From: G965250275 sp965250275
GTDB taxonomy: Bacteria; Pseudomonadota; Alphaproteobacteria; Rhodobacterales; Rhodobacteraceae
NCBI GenBank assembly: GCA_965250275.1
Contig: OZ252297.1
Span: forward strand, 372,001 to 436,000
Direction: 5' to 3'
DNA: 64,000 nucleotides
Shown piece after piece: positions 8,593 to 17,104 of this stretch. Numbering within the stretch: the stretch's first letter is position 1; the number at the start of each line of letters is the position of its first letter. A model generated the notes under the pieces. The model ran no database searches. It saw only the letters and a program-made list of their open reading frames with translations, and was not told the origin of the DNA. The position numbers and the translations under genes are program-made.

Positions 8593-11030
8593 GCGCGGAG
8601 CCTTTCGTTGTCGGCGTCCCAGAGCGGTTGATCCGGCATGACTGTTGCAGAGCGGCGTTCGCCATAGATTTCGATCTCGATTTCCGTGCCTGCAATGGCA
8701 AGATCCGTCCGCAGCATGCCCAAGGCGATCGACTTGTTCAGCCGGTACCCCCAAGCGCCCGATGTGGTCTCGCCCACGACGTCGCCGTTGTGCCAGAGTG
8801 TAGACATATAGGGTGCATCAGCAGCGCCAGCATCCACTGTCATGGTCACGAAACGCTTTTTGCTGCCTTGTTGCTTTTCGTTTTGCAGCGCCGCCTTCCC
8901 CGGGAAATCCTGAGGCTTGTCAAACTTCACGAACCGTTCCAGCCCGCCTTCAAGCATGCTGTAGTCGGAGGACAAATCACCCTTCCAGGCACGATAGCCC
9001 TTTTCAATCCGTAGGCTGTTGAGCGCCCACATTCCAAAGGGTTTAGCACCGGCCTCCAAAACAGCGTCAAAGATCGCGGGCATGTCGGCGTTTGTCGCGT
9101 GGATCTCCCAGCCGAGTTCGCCGGCAAAGGACACGCGGGCCAACAATGCGTCCCGCCCTGCAACCTTGGCGGACTGGTGAGACAACCAGGACAGACTCAA
9201 ATCCGCCTCGGCGATTTTTTCGAACAGGGCGCGTGACTCAGGCCCAGTCACGATCAGCGTTGAGTACTCGGTGGTGTGGTCCGTCAGCGACAGCCCTTCA
9301 GGCAGCCGATGCATCAACAGGTCCCGATCATGCCACTGGGCGGTTGCTGCAGTGATCAGGACAAAATCATCTTCGCCATGACGCATGACGCTCATTTCAG
9401 TCACGATCCGGCCGCGCGCGTCTGCGAAGTAAGCCAGGTTCATGCGGCCGACCTTTGGCAACCCGCCGGTGATCTGCCCGCGCAGCCACTCTGCCGCACC
9501 TTCGCCTGTCAGCTTGAACCGGCTGAACCCCGGCAGGTCCAGTACTCCGACGCTGTCGCGTACGGCTTCGCATTCCTCGCGGATGCGTTGTTCCCAGGGT
9601 CCTGCACGATTCCAGGTCTGCGCGCGTTCCAGCGATGTGTCGTCGCCCGGCTGCGCATACCAGTTGGCCCGCTCCCAGCCGTTGTAGGCACCCATGACGC
9701 CGCCCAGTTCGCGCACCTTTGAGTCGACCGGCGACAGCTTCTTGTCCCGACCTTCGGGCCAGGCGTACCACGGAAAGTGCATGCCGTATTCATGCCCGTA
9801 GGTCTCCATGCCTTTGGCTATGCAATAGTCGGTGTCGGTGTAGTCGGTGTACCGCCGGGGATCGACGGACCACATATCCCATTCTGTGCAGCCTTCGGTG
9901 ATCCATTCCGCCAGAACCTTTCCGGCGCCGCCGGCTTGGGCGATGCCGAAGGTAAACACGCATGCTTCAAAGGCGTTGGGCACACCGGGCATCGGACCGA
10001 TGAGTGGCAGGCCGTCGGGTGCGTAAGGGATAGGGCCATTGATGACCTTGTTGATCCCGCTTGAACCCAGCAGCGGCACACGTGCCATGGCGTCTTCGAT
10101 GTACCACTCCAGCCGCTCCAGATCGTCGGGGTAGAGCTGGAAGCTGAAATCCTCAGGGAAAGGATCGTCAGGTGTGATCCAGTGCGCTTTGCAGTTGCGC
10201 TCATAAGGTCCGAGATTCAGCCCGGTCTTTTCCTGCCGAAGGTAGTAGGAGGTGTCGACATCCCGCATCAGCGGCAGCTTACCGTGCAATTTGGTAAACT
10301 CTTCGATTTCGGGGATTTCGTCGGTCAGCATGTACTGATGGCTCATGACCATCATCGGAACTGTTCGCCCGCCATAGGGTTTGAACCACTCACCGACCTT
10401 CTGCGCGTAGTACCCTGCGGCGTTCACGACGATGTCGCAGCGGATATCGCCCTTGTCGGTGTGCACGATCCATTCGCCGTTTTCGCGGCTGACGCCGGTG
10501 GCCGGACAGAATCTTTCGATCCGGGCACCCATGTCGCGCGCACCCTTGGCCAGAGCCTGGGTCAGCTGAGATGGGTCGATGTCGCCATCATTCGGATCAT
10601 AGAGAACACCCTTCAGGTCGTGGAGTTCCATGAAGGGATAGATGTCCTTGGCCTCTTTGGGTGACATCATTTCGATGTCCATGCCCTGATACCGGCCCAT
10701 GCCTTTGGCGCGTTCGAATTCCTGCACCCGTTCATCGCTATGCGCGAGCCGGATCGAGCCCGTCACGTGGTAGTTCATCGGGTAGTCGACTTCTTCGGCA
10801 AGGCCCCGATAAAGCTCTGTCGAGTAACGTTGCAAGTTCATGATCGACCAGGAGGTCGAGAATGTTGGAACGTTCCCGGCAGCGTGCCAGGTGCTGCCGG
10901 CGGTCAGCTCGTTTTTTTCGAGCAACACGCAATCCGTCCAACCGGCTTTGGCCAGATGGTAAAGGCTGGATGCGCCGACAGCGCCGCCCCCGATGATGAC
11001 CACGCGGGCCGTTGTTGGAAAATCACTCAT
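8589..11030 (-). CDS. dimethylglycine dehydrogenase-like FAD-GcvT fusion protein (paralogue 2)
   Basis: An 813-residue fusion of an N-terminal FAD amine oxidoreductase (VVIIGGGAVGASSLYHL; flavin-linking histidine in AGSTWHAAGNVPTF) with a C-terminal GcvT/aminomethyltransferase region (IVTGPESRALFEKI, GELGWEIHATNADM, SLRIEKGYRAWKGDL). Characterised relatives oxidise dimethylglycine to sarcosine and load the released formaldehyde unit onto tetrahydrofolate. It sits inside a tightly packed leftward operon: it overlaps the GFA gene upstream by eight bases and the homocysteine methyltransferase downstream by four. The HAAGNVPTFSTSWS form differs from the HAAGLIAQLRATAN of its paralogue, which points to separate substrate pockets. 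Confidence 0.9.
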   Translation of the reverse strand: MSDFPTTARVVIIGGGAVGASSLYHLAKAGWTDCVLLEKNELTAGSTWHAAGNVPTFSTSWSIMNLQRYSTELYRGLAEEVDYPMNYHVTGSIRLAHSDERVQEFERAKGMGRYQGMDIEMMSPKEAKDIYPFMELHDLKGVLYDPNDGDIDPSQLTQALAKGARDMGARIERFCPATGVSRENGEWIVHTDKGDIRCDIVVNAAGYYAQKVGEWFKPYGGRTVPMMVMSHQYMLTDEIPEIEEFTKLHGKLPLMRDVDTSYYLRQEKTGLNLGPYERNCKAHWITPDDPFPEDFSFQLYPDDLERLEWYIEDAMARVPLLGSSGINKVINGPIPYAPDGLPLIGPMPGVPNAFEACVFTFGIAQAGGAGKVLAEWITEGCTEWDMWSVDPRRYTDYTDTDYCIAKGMETYGHEYGMHFPWYAWPEGRDKKLSPVDSKVRELGGVMGAYNGWERANWYAQPGDDTSLERAQTWNRAGPWEQRIREECEAVRDSVGVLDLPGFSRFKLTGEGAAEWLRGQITGGLPKVGRMNLAYFADARGRIVTEMSVMRHGEDDFVLITAATAQWHDRDLLMHRLPEGLSLTDHTTEYSTLIVTGPESRALFEKIAEADLSLSWLSHQSAKVAGRDALLARVSFAGELGWEIHATNADMPAIFDAVLEAGAKPFGMWALNSLRIEKGYRAWKGDLSSDYSMLEGGLERFVKFDKPQDFPGKAALQNEKQQGSKKRFVTMTVDAGAADAPYMSTLWHNGDVVGETTSGAWGYRLNKSIALGMLRTDLAIAGTEIEIEIYGERRSATVMPDQPLWDADNERLRA

Positions 11031-11406
11031 CTTCCTGTTCCTCCTGACGGACGCTGTCCGTGATTTGATAGTAATCGCCTTTGTCGGCGGTAAAGATATG
11101 GCGTTCGAGCGTCAGCCCGGTTGGTGCGTCCAGCGCTCCGAGCGCCACTGCGATCTCGTCTTCTGTGTGGGATTTCCAGAACAGGAAGGATCCACACTTC
11201 GGGCAAAACCCACGCTCTGCGTCCGCACTGGCAGAGAACCAACGGACTTCGCCGTTGTGGGCAAAACCTTCGAGTGGGACGTTCACCGAAGCCCAGATGT
11301 GCCCCGATTGCTTTCGACATTGCGAGCAGTGACAAGCCGCTGGATCGCGCGCTGTCCCGCTTGCCCGAAAGGAAACATCGCCGCAAAGGCAGGAACCGGA
11401 AATCAT
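11023..11406 (-). CDS. GFA family protein (glutathione-dependent formaldehyde-activating-like, zinc-binding)
   Basis: A 127-residue protein with the zinc-cysteine pattern of the GFA/CENP-V fold: SCLCGDVSF near the N-terminus, then CHCSQCRKQSG and, later, FCPKCGSFLFW. The founding member was described as speeding formaldehyde-glutathione adduct formation; most relatives are uncharacterised. A formaldehyde link would suit its place beside two demethylating dehydrogenases, but that is inference. The ATG at 11404-11406 overlaps the end of the LysE-family gene by four bases, and its 3' end overlaps the dehydrogenase start by eight, so it is an operon member. Confidence 0.85.
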   Translation of the reverse strand: MISGSCLCGDVSFRASGTARDPAACHCSQCRKQSGHIWASVNVPLEGFAHNGEVRWFSASADAERGFCPKCGSFLFWKSHTEDEIAVALGALDAPTGLTLERHIFTADKGDYYQITDSVRQEEQEDE

Positions 11407-12026
11407 GTGACCCCCCTGGGTGTAGTGCTGGCGCCCAGCAGAACGCCATACACGACAAAGCATGCAGCCATCAGGCGGCGGAACCAGACATTGAACACGG
11501 CACCCAAAGCCATTTTGCCCAATCCGGCGCCCAGCGCTGTAAAGCTCGTGTAGCTGATCGCCGTGATGGTCAGAGCAGTCGGGAAGATGTGGACCATCTG
11601 CTCCGCAATCGGCACATCGGGTTGCACGAACTGCGAAAAGGCCGCGAGGTACCCTGCCACGCTCTTGGGATTGATTGTCGCAATGGCCAATGCGTGCAAA
11701 TAGACGTGACGGGCAGGTCGCAGGTCTGTGCTGACTGGTTTGGCGGCATTCATCCAGCCCCGGATACCAAGGTAGATCAGGAAGCCTGCACCAATCAGCT
11801 TGGCAACAAAGAAGCCCGTGGGCGAGGCAGCGATCAATGCCGTGACGCCCAATGCGGACAGGATCAGGAACAGCGACGCCTGTGTAAGGATTGCCAAAAC
11901 GCCGATCAGCGCCTTGGGAAATCCCAAGGACATCCCGTTTGCAATGCAATTGACGGCGTTGGGCCCCGGCGTGGTCACGAAGACCGTCCAGAAAAGTGCG
12001 AATATGACCCAGCTTTCGAAACTCAT
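11403..12026 (-). CDS. LysE/RhtB family exporter
   Basis: A 207-residue inner-membrane protein with about six hydrophobic segments and the LysE-family hallmark near the N-terminus, VTTPGPNAVNCIANGMSLG. The late segment ATINPKSVAGYLAAF, with its conserved Asn-Pro-Lys, is also typical. The family exports amino acids and related small molecules such as homoserine, threonine and quaternary amines. It lies seven bases downstream of the cupin-HTH regulator and overlaps the GFA gene by four bases. An amino acid or methylated-amine intermediate of this operon is therefore a reasonable, unproven substrate. Confidence 0.88.
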   Translation of the reverse strand: MSFESWVIFALFWTVFVTTPGPNAVNCIANGMSLGFPKALIGVLAILTQASLFLILSALGVTALIAASPTGFFVAKLIGAGFLIYLGIRGWMNAAKPVSTDLRPARHVYLHALAIATINPKSVAGYLAAFSQFVQPDVPIAEQMVHIFPTALTITAISYTSFTALGAGLGKMALGAVFNVWFRRLMAACFVVYGVLLGASTTPRGVT

Positions 12027-12033
12027 CTGCGCC

Positions 12034-12606
12034 TCAGTAGACCGGCGGCGCGATCACCCAGATCGCGACCGCAGGCTGGTCATAGGGGTTCATCCATCGG
12101 AACGGTTCACCTCTGATCCTAAAGCTGTCCCCGGGTTCAATTGTGAAAAACCGCGATCCGATCTCGAGATCCAGCCTTCCGGACACCAGAAAACCAACCT
12201 CTTGGGTCTGGCGTGTCACGATTTCACCGATCTGGCTGTGCGGCAGGAAAGTGGAGTGCACGACTTCGAAATCGTCTGTCAGATCCGGCGAAAGCAATTC
12301 TTCTACAAGTCCGGCAGGGCCGGATCCAATCGGGCGGCGGGTGCCTTGCCTGACAACATACCCAGCCTCTTCGGTGGGAATCGCGGCATGGCTGAACAGC
12401 ATCGAAACAGAAATGTCGAGTTGAGCGGCCATATGACGAAGGTCCGTGATCGAAGGCTGCGATAGGTCGCGTTCCACCTGGCTGAGCCACCCGACCGAGC
12501 GGCCAAGGGCGTTCGCAAGATCAGACAGCGTCAGGCCCCGTGCTTTGCGCAGGGCCCGCAGGTCAGCGCCCAATGTCGCAGCTGTACGCGGGTTGTCCTG
12601 TAGCAC
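12034..12606 (-). CDS. XRE-type regulator with C-terminal cupin sensor domain
   Basis: A 190-residue regulator. Residues ~12-66 are a helix-turn-helix of the XRE family (LRALRKARGLTLSDLANALGRS...LSQVERDLSQPSI) and residues ~110-185 a cupin barrel (VTRQTQEVGFLVSGRLDLE...IEPGDSFRI). Such PuuR-like proteins usually bind a small ligand in the cupin and control catabolic or transport genes beside them. It is the first gene of the leftward run to the LysE, GFA and dehydrogenase genes, and three copies of an 8-base word lie just upstream of its start. It therefore probably regulates itself and the operon. The inducer is unknown; a methylated amine or methionine-cycle compound is a guess from context. 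Confidence 0.88.
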   Translation of the reverse strand: MLQDNPRTAATLGADLRALRKARGLTLSDLANALGRSVGWLSQVERDLSQPSITDLRHMAAQLDISVSMLFSHAAIPTEEAGYVVRQGTRRPIGSGPAGLVEELLSPDLTDDFEVVHSTFLPHSQIGEIVTRQTQEVGFLVSGRLDLEIGSRFFTIEPGDSFRIRGEPFRWMNPYDQPAVAIWVIAPPVY

Positions 12607-12617
12607 CTAGGGTATCC

Positions 12618-12667
12618 GTGAAATTTGAGCCTCGAATTTCACCATGCGCTGAGTCGGTGAAATTTCC
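12618..12667. promoter_or_regulatory. candidate operator of the cupin-HTH regulator (three GTGAAATT words)
   Basis: GTGAAATT occurs at 12618-12625 and again at 12657-12664, and its exact reverse complement AATTTCAC is at 12635-12642. The first and second copies form an inverted repeat with a 9-base spacer. All lie 12-58 bases upstream of the regulator's start codon, where an autoregulatory site would sit. The assignment to this regulator is inference from position. Confidence 0.5.
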
Positions 12668-12732
12668 AAGCCATTTTTCATTCTTCGAAGGAGATTTCGC
12701 CACTGCACGGCCAGATGCGCTAGAGCTGTGCC

Positions 12733-13212
12733 TTACAGCTTTGAGAAAACGTCCTGCAGGATTCCGTCGAGTGCGACCGCATCCTCCTGTGTGAATGCAG
12801 CGGGCTGATCGCTGTCGATGTCGAAAACACCGATCAATCGACCACCAGCATCGCGGACCGGCAGAACCAGCTCCGACCGGGTGCTCGAAGAGCAGGCAAT
12901 ATGATCCGGTACCGCATCGACGTCGTCGACCCGTTGGATCTGTCCGGAGCGCGCAGCAGCACCGCAAACGCCACGGTCGAACGGGATGACAAGGCACCCA
13001 TGCCCACCCTGATAGGGTCCGATCTTGAGCAAATCAGGCTCTACCACGCGATAAAACCCGGTCCAGTCGAACCGATCATCAGAATGATGCACCTCACAGA
13101 CTATGGTCGCCATCAAGGCGACCTGATCCGTTTCACCTTCTGTCAACGATCGGACAGTACGCGCCAGCTCGTGATAATCGGCCCGTTGTTGGTTCCGGAC
13201 CGTATCGCCCAT
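12733..13212 (-). CDS. free methionine (R)-sulfoxide reductase (GAF-domain fRMsr)
   Basis: A 159-residue single GAF domain. It keeps the three cysteines characteristic of free methionine-(R)-sulfoxide reductase (E. coli YebR type): GGHGCLVIPF, then DRGVCGAAA, and HIACSSSTRSELVLPV. The enzyme repairs free oxidised methionine with thioredoxin as electron donor. The N-terminal region with DWTGFYRV is also typical. Its start codon overlaps the stop of the upstream thiolase gene by one base (TGATG), so it is translated from the thiolase message. It ends about 125 bases before the regulator operator region. Confidence 0.88.
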   Translation of the reverse strand: MGDTVRNQQRADYHELARTVRSLTEGETDQVALMATIVCEVHHSDDRFDWTGFYRVVEPDLLKIGPYQGGHGCLVIPFDRGVCGAAARSGQIQRVDDVDAVPDHIACSSSTRSELVLPVRDAGGRLIGVFDIDSDQPAAFTQEDAVALDGILQDVFSKL

Positions 13213-14384
13213 CAGACGCGCTCGATTGCGATGGCAGTGCCTTCACCGCCGCCGATGCAGATGGCCGCGACACCCCGTTTCAGATCGCGTTGTTCCAGCG
13301 CGTTCAGAAGTGTCACAATGATCCGCGCACCAGAGGCGCCAATCGGATGCCCCAGGGCACAGGCGCCGCCATTCACGTTGACCTTGTCACGCGACAGTCC
13401 CATTTCCTGCATGAATGCCATAGGGACGACAGCAAAGGCTTCGTTCACTTCCCACAGATCGACGTCGTCTTTGTCCCAACCGATCCGTTTCAACAGGCTT
13501 TGCGCCGCCGGAACCGGTGCGGTGGTGAACAGGCCCGGCGCCTGTGCATGGCTGGCATGGCCGAGAATACGGGCGCGGACGTTCAGGCCTTTTTCCTTTG
13601 CGGCGTCGGCCGATGCCAGAACCAGCGCCGCCGCGCCGTCCGAGATGGAGGAAGCGTTGGCGGCTGTCACCGTACCATCCTTGCGGAACGCGGGTTTCAG
13701 CATCGGGATCTTGTCCGGTCGCGCCGATTGCGGCTGTTCGTCGGCGGAGAACACTGCCTCACCCTTGCGGCCGCGAACGGTCACAGGCGCGATTTCGGTC
13801 TCGAATGCGCCGCTCTCTTGCGCGGCAAGCGCATTGGAAAGCGAGGTCAGGGCATACTCATCCTGCGCCTCGCGTGTGAACTGGTAGGTTTCCGCGCAAT
13901 CTTCCGCAAAGGTGCCCATGAGGCGGCCTTTGTCATACGCATCTTCCAGCCCGTCGAGGAACATGTGATCGACCACCTCACCATGCCCGATCCGTGCGCC
14001 GCCCCGCATGCCGGGCAAAAGGTATGGAGCATTTGACATGCTCTCCATCCCGCCGGTCACCATGACGTCGGTCTGTCCCAGCGCGATCTGGTCGAAGCCA
14101 ATCATGGCGGCCTTCATTCCGGACCCACACATCTTGTTCAGGGTCGTGGCGGGGACCTCTTCGCCCAGACCGGCCGCAAAGCCTGCCTGGCGCGCCGGGG
14201 CCTGACCCTGCCCTGCTGGCAGAACGCAGCCCATCAGAACTTCGTCCGCGGTCGCAGCACCTGCGCCATCCAGAGCAGACCGGATCGCGACACTACCGAG
14301 CTCGGCGGCTGTGACCCCGTCAAACATGCCCTGAAACCCACCCATCGGTGTTCTTGCTGCACCGGCGATCACGACGTCTTTCAT
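13212..14384 (-). CDS. acetyl-CoA C-acetyltransferase (thiolase)
   Basis: A 390-residue thiolase, the normal length of the biosynthetic and degradative enzyme. Visible active-site residues are the acyl-accepting cysteine in NKMCGSGMKAAM, the His of GHPIGASGARI, and the second cysteine in CIGGGEGTAIA; the NEAFAV motif is also present. It condenses or cleaves acetyl-CoA/acetoacetyl-CoA and longer 3-ketoacyl-CoAs. I chose the ATG at 14384, which has GGGAG ten bases upstream, over a GTG at 14405. It lies back to back with the STAS gene and is translationally coupled to the methionine sulfoxide reductase downstream. Whether it serves polyhydroxybutyrate synthesis or fatty-acid breakdown is not shown. 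Confidence 0.93.
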   Translation of the reverse strand: MKDVVIAGAARTPMGGFQGMFDGVTAAELGSVAIRSALDGAGAATADEVLMGCVLPAGQGQAPARQAGFAAGLGEEVPATTLNKMCGSGMKAAMIGFDQIALGQTDVMVTGGMESMSNAPYLLPGMRGGARIGHGEVVDHMFLDGLEDAYDKGRLMGTFAEDCAETYQFTREAQDEYALTSLSNALAAQESGAFETEIAPVTVRGRKGEAVFSADEQPQSARPDKIPMLKPAFRKDGTVTAANASSISDGAAALVLASADAAKEKGLNVRARILGHASHAQAPGLFTTAPVPAAQSLLKRIGWDKDDVDLWEVNEAFAVVPMAFMQEMGLSRDKVNVNGGACALGHPIGASGARIIVTLLNALEQRDLKRGVAAICIGGGEGTAIAIERV

Positions 14385-14467
14385 AGTCTGCGCTCCCACG
14401 TTCACTCACGGATTGGTAAGGTTTGATCACTAGCCTTCGCGATGTTCAACCCCTGAAGGACATCGAC

Positions 14468-14806
14468 ATGCAGCTGACAAGTACCGAAAACAACGGTTCC
14501 CGCGTTGTACATGTCAATGCTGCGCGCATCGACGCGCCTGTGGCCATCCAGTTCAAGGACGCCATGCGAGACGCGACGCGTGATTGCCCCGGTCGGGTGA
14601 TCCTTGATCTGAGCGAGGTCGACTTCATAGACTCCAGCGGGCTGGGCGCTGTTGTCGCGGCGATGAAGCAGCTCGAAGGCGAAAGCCGGCTGGACCTCGC
14701 AGGGCTCAATCCCGCCGTCGATAAGGTGTTCCGCCTGACACGTATGGATACGGTTTTTGATCTCTACGCGACGCTTGATGACGCCCTTGCCCGATCCACA
14801 GACTAA
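14468..14806 (+). CDS. STAS-domain anti-sigma-factor antagonist
   Basis: A 112-residue single STAS domain. The motif VDFIDSSGLGAVV contains the serine that is phosphorylated in SpoIIAA/RsbV-type antagonists. Partner-switching proteins of this kind bind an anti-sigma kinase when unphosphorylated and so release a sigma factor or another target. The ATG at 14468 has an AAGGA ribosome site at a good distance; upstream in-frame codons lack one. Its 3' end overlaps the start of an anti-sigma kinase gene, its expected partner. No sigma factor or phosphatase gene is adjacent, so the output of the switch is unknown. Confidence 0.87.
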   Translation: MQLTSTENNGSRVVHVNAARIDAPVAIQFKDAMRDATRDCPGRVILDLSEVDFIDSSGLGAVVAAMKQLEGESRLDLAGLNPAVDKVFRLTRMDTVFDLYATLDDALARSTD

Positions 14807-15278
14807 GGGACGCCAAACAGCTGGTGATGGTTGCGACGGGACTGGGACGTGCCTGCTCTACGTGCACTTTCCGGCTGACGCAGAAGCGACACGCACGGCG
14901 CTGGCCCGGATGCAGACCCTGTTTCTGGCCATAGGGTTGGCTAAAGAAACACAATACGATGTGGTCATCGCGCTGACCGAAGCGATCAACAACATCATTG
15001 AACATGCTCTCGGGGACAATCCGCTCGGCTGTGTAGGGCTGAGCTGCTACCGGCGCAACGGGGAACTCCTCGTTCGTCTTCAGGATAACGGTAAGGCCAT
15101 GCCGGGACTGAGTGCGCCAATGGGTCAGAGCGTTGATTTCAACCGGCCTATGGCCGACCTGCCCGAAGGCGGATTTGGATGGTTCCTGATCCGACAATTG
15201 ACCAGTGATGTCCAATATCACCGAGAGCGTAACATCAACCACCTCGATCTCCGGTTTGAGATACCGCACCCCAAGTGA
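14778..15278 (+). CDS. anti-sigma regulatory factor, HATPase-type serine kinase (RsbW/SpoIIAB-like)
   Basis: A 166-residue GHKL ATPase domain. The N box reads ALTEAINNIIEHA, the G1 box LQDNGKAMPG and the G2 box EGGFGWFLIRQL. These form the ATP site of anti-sigma kinases that phosphorylate a STAS antagonist and bind a sigma factor or other partner. The gene overlaps the STAS gene by 29 bases in another frame, so they are surely co-expressed; the ATG at 14778 is the first reasonable start. In Alphaproteobacteria such pairs may act on targets other than a SigB-like factor, and none is encoded next to it. Confidence 0.85.
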   Translation: MTPLPDPQTKGRQTAGDGCDGTGTCLLYVHFPADAEATRTALARMQTLFLAIGLAKETQYDVVIALTEAINNIIEHALGDNPLGCVGLSCYRRNGELLVRLQDNGKAMPGLSAPMGQSVDFNRPMADLPEGGFGWFLIRQLTSDVQYHRERNINHLDLRFEIPHPK

Positions 15279-15289
15279 TCCCTTGGGCA

Positions 15290-15311
15290 GCGGCAGGTGA
15301 CCCCCTGCCGC
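15290..15311. terminator. possible terminator hairpin after the STAS/anti-sigma pair
   Basis: A perfect 8-bp G+C-rich inverted repeat (15290-15297 with 15304-15311) with a 6-base loop starts 12 bases after the anti-sigma gene. It is followed by AAAA and not a T-run on the plus strand, so it is only a weak candidate for intrinsic termination. The rest of the 239-base gap to the next gene shows no further feature. Confidence 0.4.
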
Positions 15312-15517
15312 AAAACGGCCCAAATCGCTCCCCAATCACGCCCGAATGGCACTTCATAAGGAATGGGTAGCTGCATATAGCTTCCCTCGGCGCCGTGTCG
15401 TTTCAGCCCCCACCCAGTGCGCGGCGTCGAGGATTTCCCCTCAAAATTCAGCGTCATCCGATTGGCATTCCTCTGCGCGCGTCCTAGTGTCGGGCCGCGA
15501 TCAGGGAGGCTTCAGAT

Positions 15518-17095
15518 ATGCGCGATTTCCACCTTGCCGGGCGGTCCACGGTGCTCTGCACAAATGGTATGTGTGCAACGTCGCATCCTCTCGCCGCGCA
15601 GACAGCCATCGACATTCTAAAACGCGGCGGCAATGCCATGGATGCCGCAATAGCGGGAGCGGTTTTGCTTGGATTGTGCGAACCGCAAATGACCGGAATC
15701 GGTGGCGATTGCTTTGTTCTTTATTCAAGGGCTGGCAGCGATGAGATCAAAGCGCTCAACGGATCTGGGAAAGCCCCGACAGCTGCAGATGCCTCGTCTA
15801 TCAGAGCCGCTGGCGCGACCTCTGTCCCTCTGACCAGCGCGCATGCGGTCACAATTCCCGGCGCTATGGATGCATTTTGCCATCTCTTTGAAACCGAAGG
15901 GAAACTTGGGCTCGATGCCTTGCTTGCGCCGTCCATTCATTATGCCGAAGCGGGTGTGCCCGTTGCCGCAAGAGTAGCATTCGATTGGATCGAAGACGCA
16001 GAAGCACTGCAGGGGATCGCGCGAGATCTCTATCTGGTCGATGGCTCTGTGCCTCAGGTCGGGGATGTCTTCCGCGCACCCGGACAAGCCGAAGTACTGC
16101 GGCGTGTGGCCAAAGACGGAAGGGACGCTTTCTACAAGGGGGAAGTGGCGGAAGACATGCAGTCCAGTCTCGCTGCTCTTGGTGGTGCGCACAGCCTGGA
16201 CGATTTCGCCACGACGCTATGCCATCCTACCGACCCGATCAGTGGCACCTACAAAGGCATTGAATTGGTGGAGCATCCACCGAACGGTCAGGGTGCAACG
16301 GCCCTACTGATGCAGAACATGCTGGCAGAGTTCGATGTTTCCGGCATGGACCCTTTTGGAGCGGACCGCGCACATATCGAAACCGAGGTCGCAAAACTTG
16401 CCTATGATGCAAGAAATCGCTTCCTTGCGGATCCTGATCACACGTCGCGGTTGGAACACATGCTGGCGCCAGAGACAGCGTCCAAGCTGGCCGGATTGGT
16501 TGATCCTGCAAAGGCGATGCCGACCCCGCCGCCACTGACCGAAGCGGTTCACAAAGACACGATCTATATCACGGTCGTAGACAAGGATCGCATGGCGGTG
16601 TCCCTGATCTATTCGATCTTCCATGGGTTCGGATCGGGTATTGCCTCGGAGAAGTTTGGTATTCTATTTCAGAACCGAGGCGCGGGGTTCACACTCGAAG
16701 ACGGGCATCCGAACGAGTTTGGCCCGGGCAAGCGCCCAATGCACACGATCATTCCGGCATTCCTCCGCCAAAATGGACGTGTGGCGATGCCTTTTGGCGT
16801 TATGGGCGGCGCGTATCAGCCCCACGGGCACGTGCGTCTGGTCAGCAACCTCTTTGATTTCGATATGGAGCTTCAGGACGCGCTGGATGCGCCGCGATGT
16901 TTCTCTGACAAAGGAGAGATGCGCGTCGAGCGGGGCTACTCGGATGCTGTTCGCCAGAACTTGGCAGATCGCGGTCATCACGTGGTCGTGCCTGAGACGC
17001 CGATTGGGGGAGCGCAAGCCATCTGGATGGGCGAGGATGGCGTTCTGAGAGGGGCGAGCGATCCGCGCAAAGACGGATGTGCGCTGGGCTACTGA
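15518..17095 (+). CDS. ggt: gamma-glutamyltransferase family protein
   Basis: A 525-residue Ntn-hydrolase of the gamma-glutamyltranspeptidase family. The large-subunit part has GGNAMDAAIAGAVLLGLCEP and TGIGGDCFVLYS. The autoprocessing site is KDTIYITVVD, whose threonine would become the N-terminal nucleophile of the small subunit. The C-terminal part keeps PFGVMGGAYQPHGHVRLV. Family members hydrolyse or transfer the gamma-glutamyl group of glutathione and related compounds, usually in the periplasm. No clear signal peptide is visible at the chosen ATG (MRDFHLAGRSTVLC), so this one may be cytoplasmic, as with cephalosporin-acylase-like relatives. It stands alone, ending 10 bases before the convergent hspQ gene. 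Confidence 0.9.
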   Translation: MRDFHLAGRSTVLCTNGMCATSHPLAAQTAIDILKRGGNAMDAAIAGAVLLGLCEPQMTGIGGDCFVLYSRAGSDEIKALNGSGKAPTAADASSIRAAGATSVPLTSAHAVTIPGAMDAFCHLFETEGKLGLDALLAPSIHYAEAGVPVAARVAFDWIEDAEALQGIARDLYLVDGSVPQVGDVFRAPGQAEVLRRVAKDGRDAFYKGEVAEDMQSSLAALGGAHSLDDFATTLCHPTDPISGTYKGIELVEHPPNGQGATALLMQNMLAEFDVSGMDPFGADRAHIETEVAKLAYDARNRFLADPDHTSRLEHMLAPETASKLAGLVDPAKAMPTPPPLTEAVHKDTIYITVVDKDRMAVSLIYSIFHGFGSGIASEKFGILFQNRGAGFTLEDGHPNEFGPGKRPMHTIIPAFLRQNGRVAMPFGVMGGAYQPHGHVRLVSNLFDFDMELQDALDAPRCFSDKGEMRVERGYSDAVRQNLADRGHHVVVPETPIGGAQAIWMGEDGVLRGASDPRKDGCALGY

Positions 17096-17104
17096 GCCTA
17101 CGGC

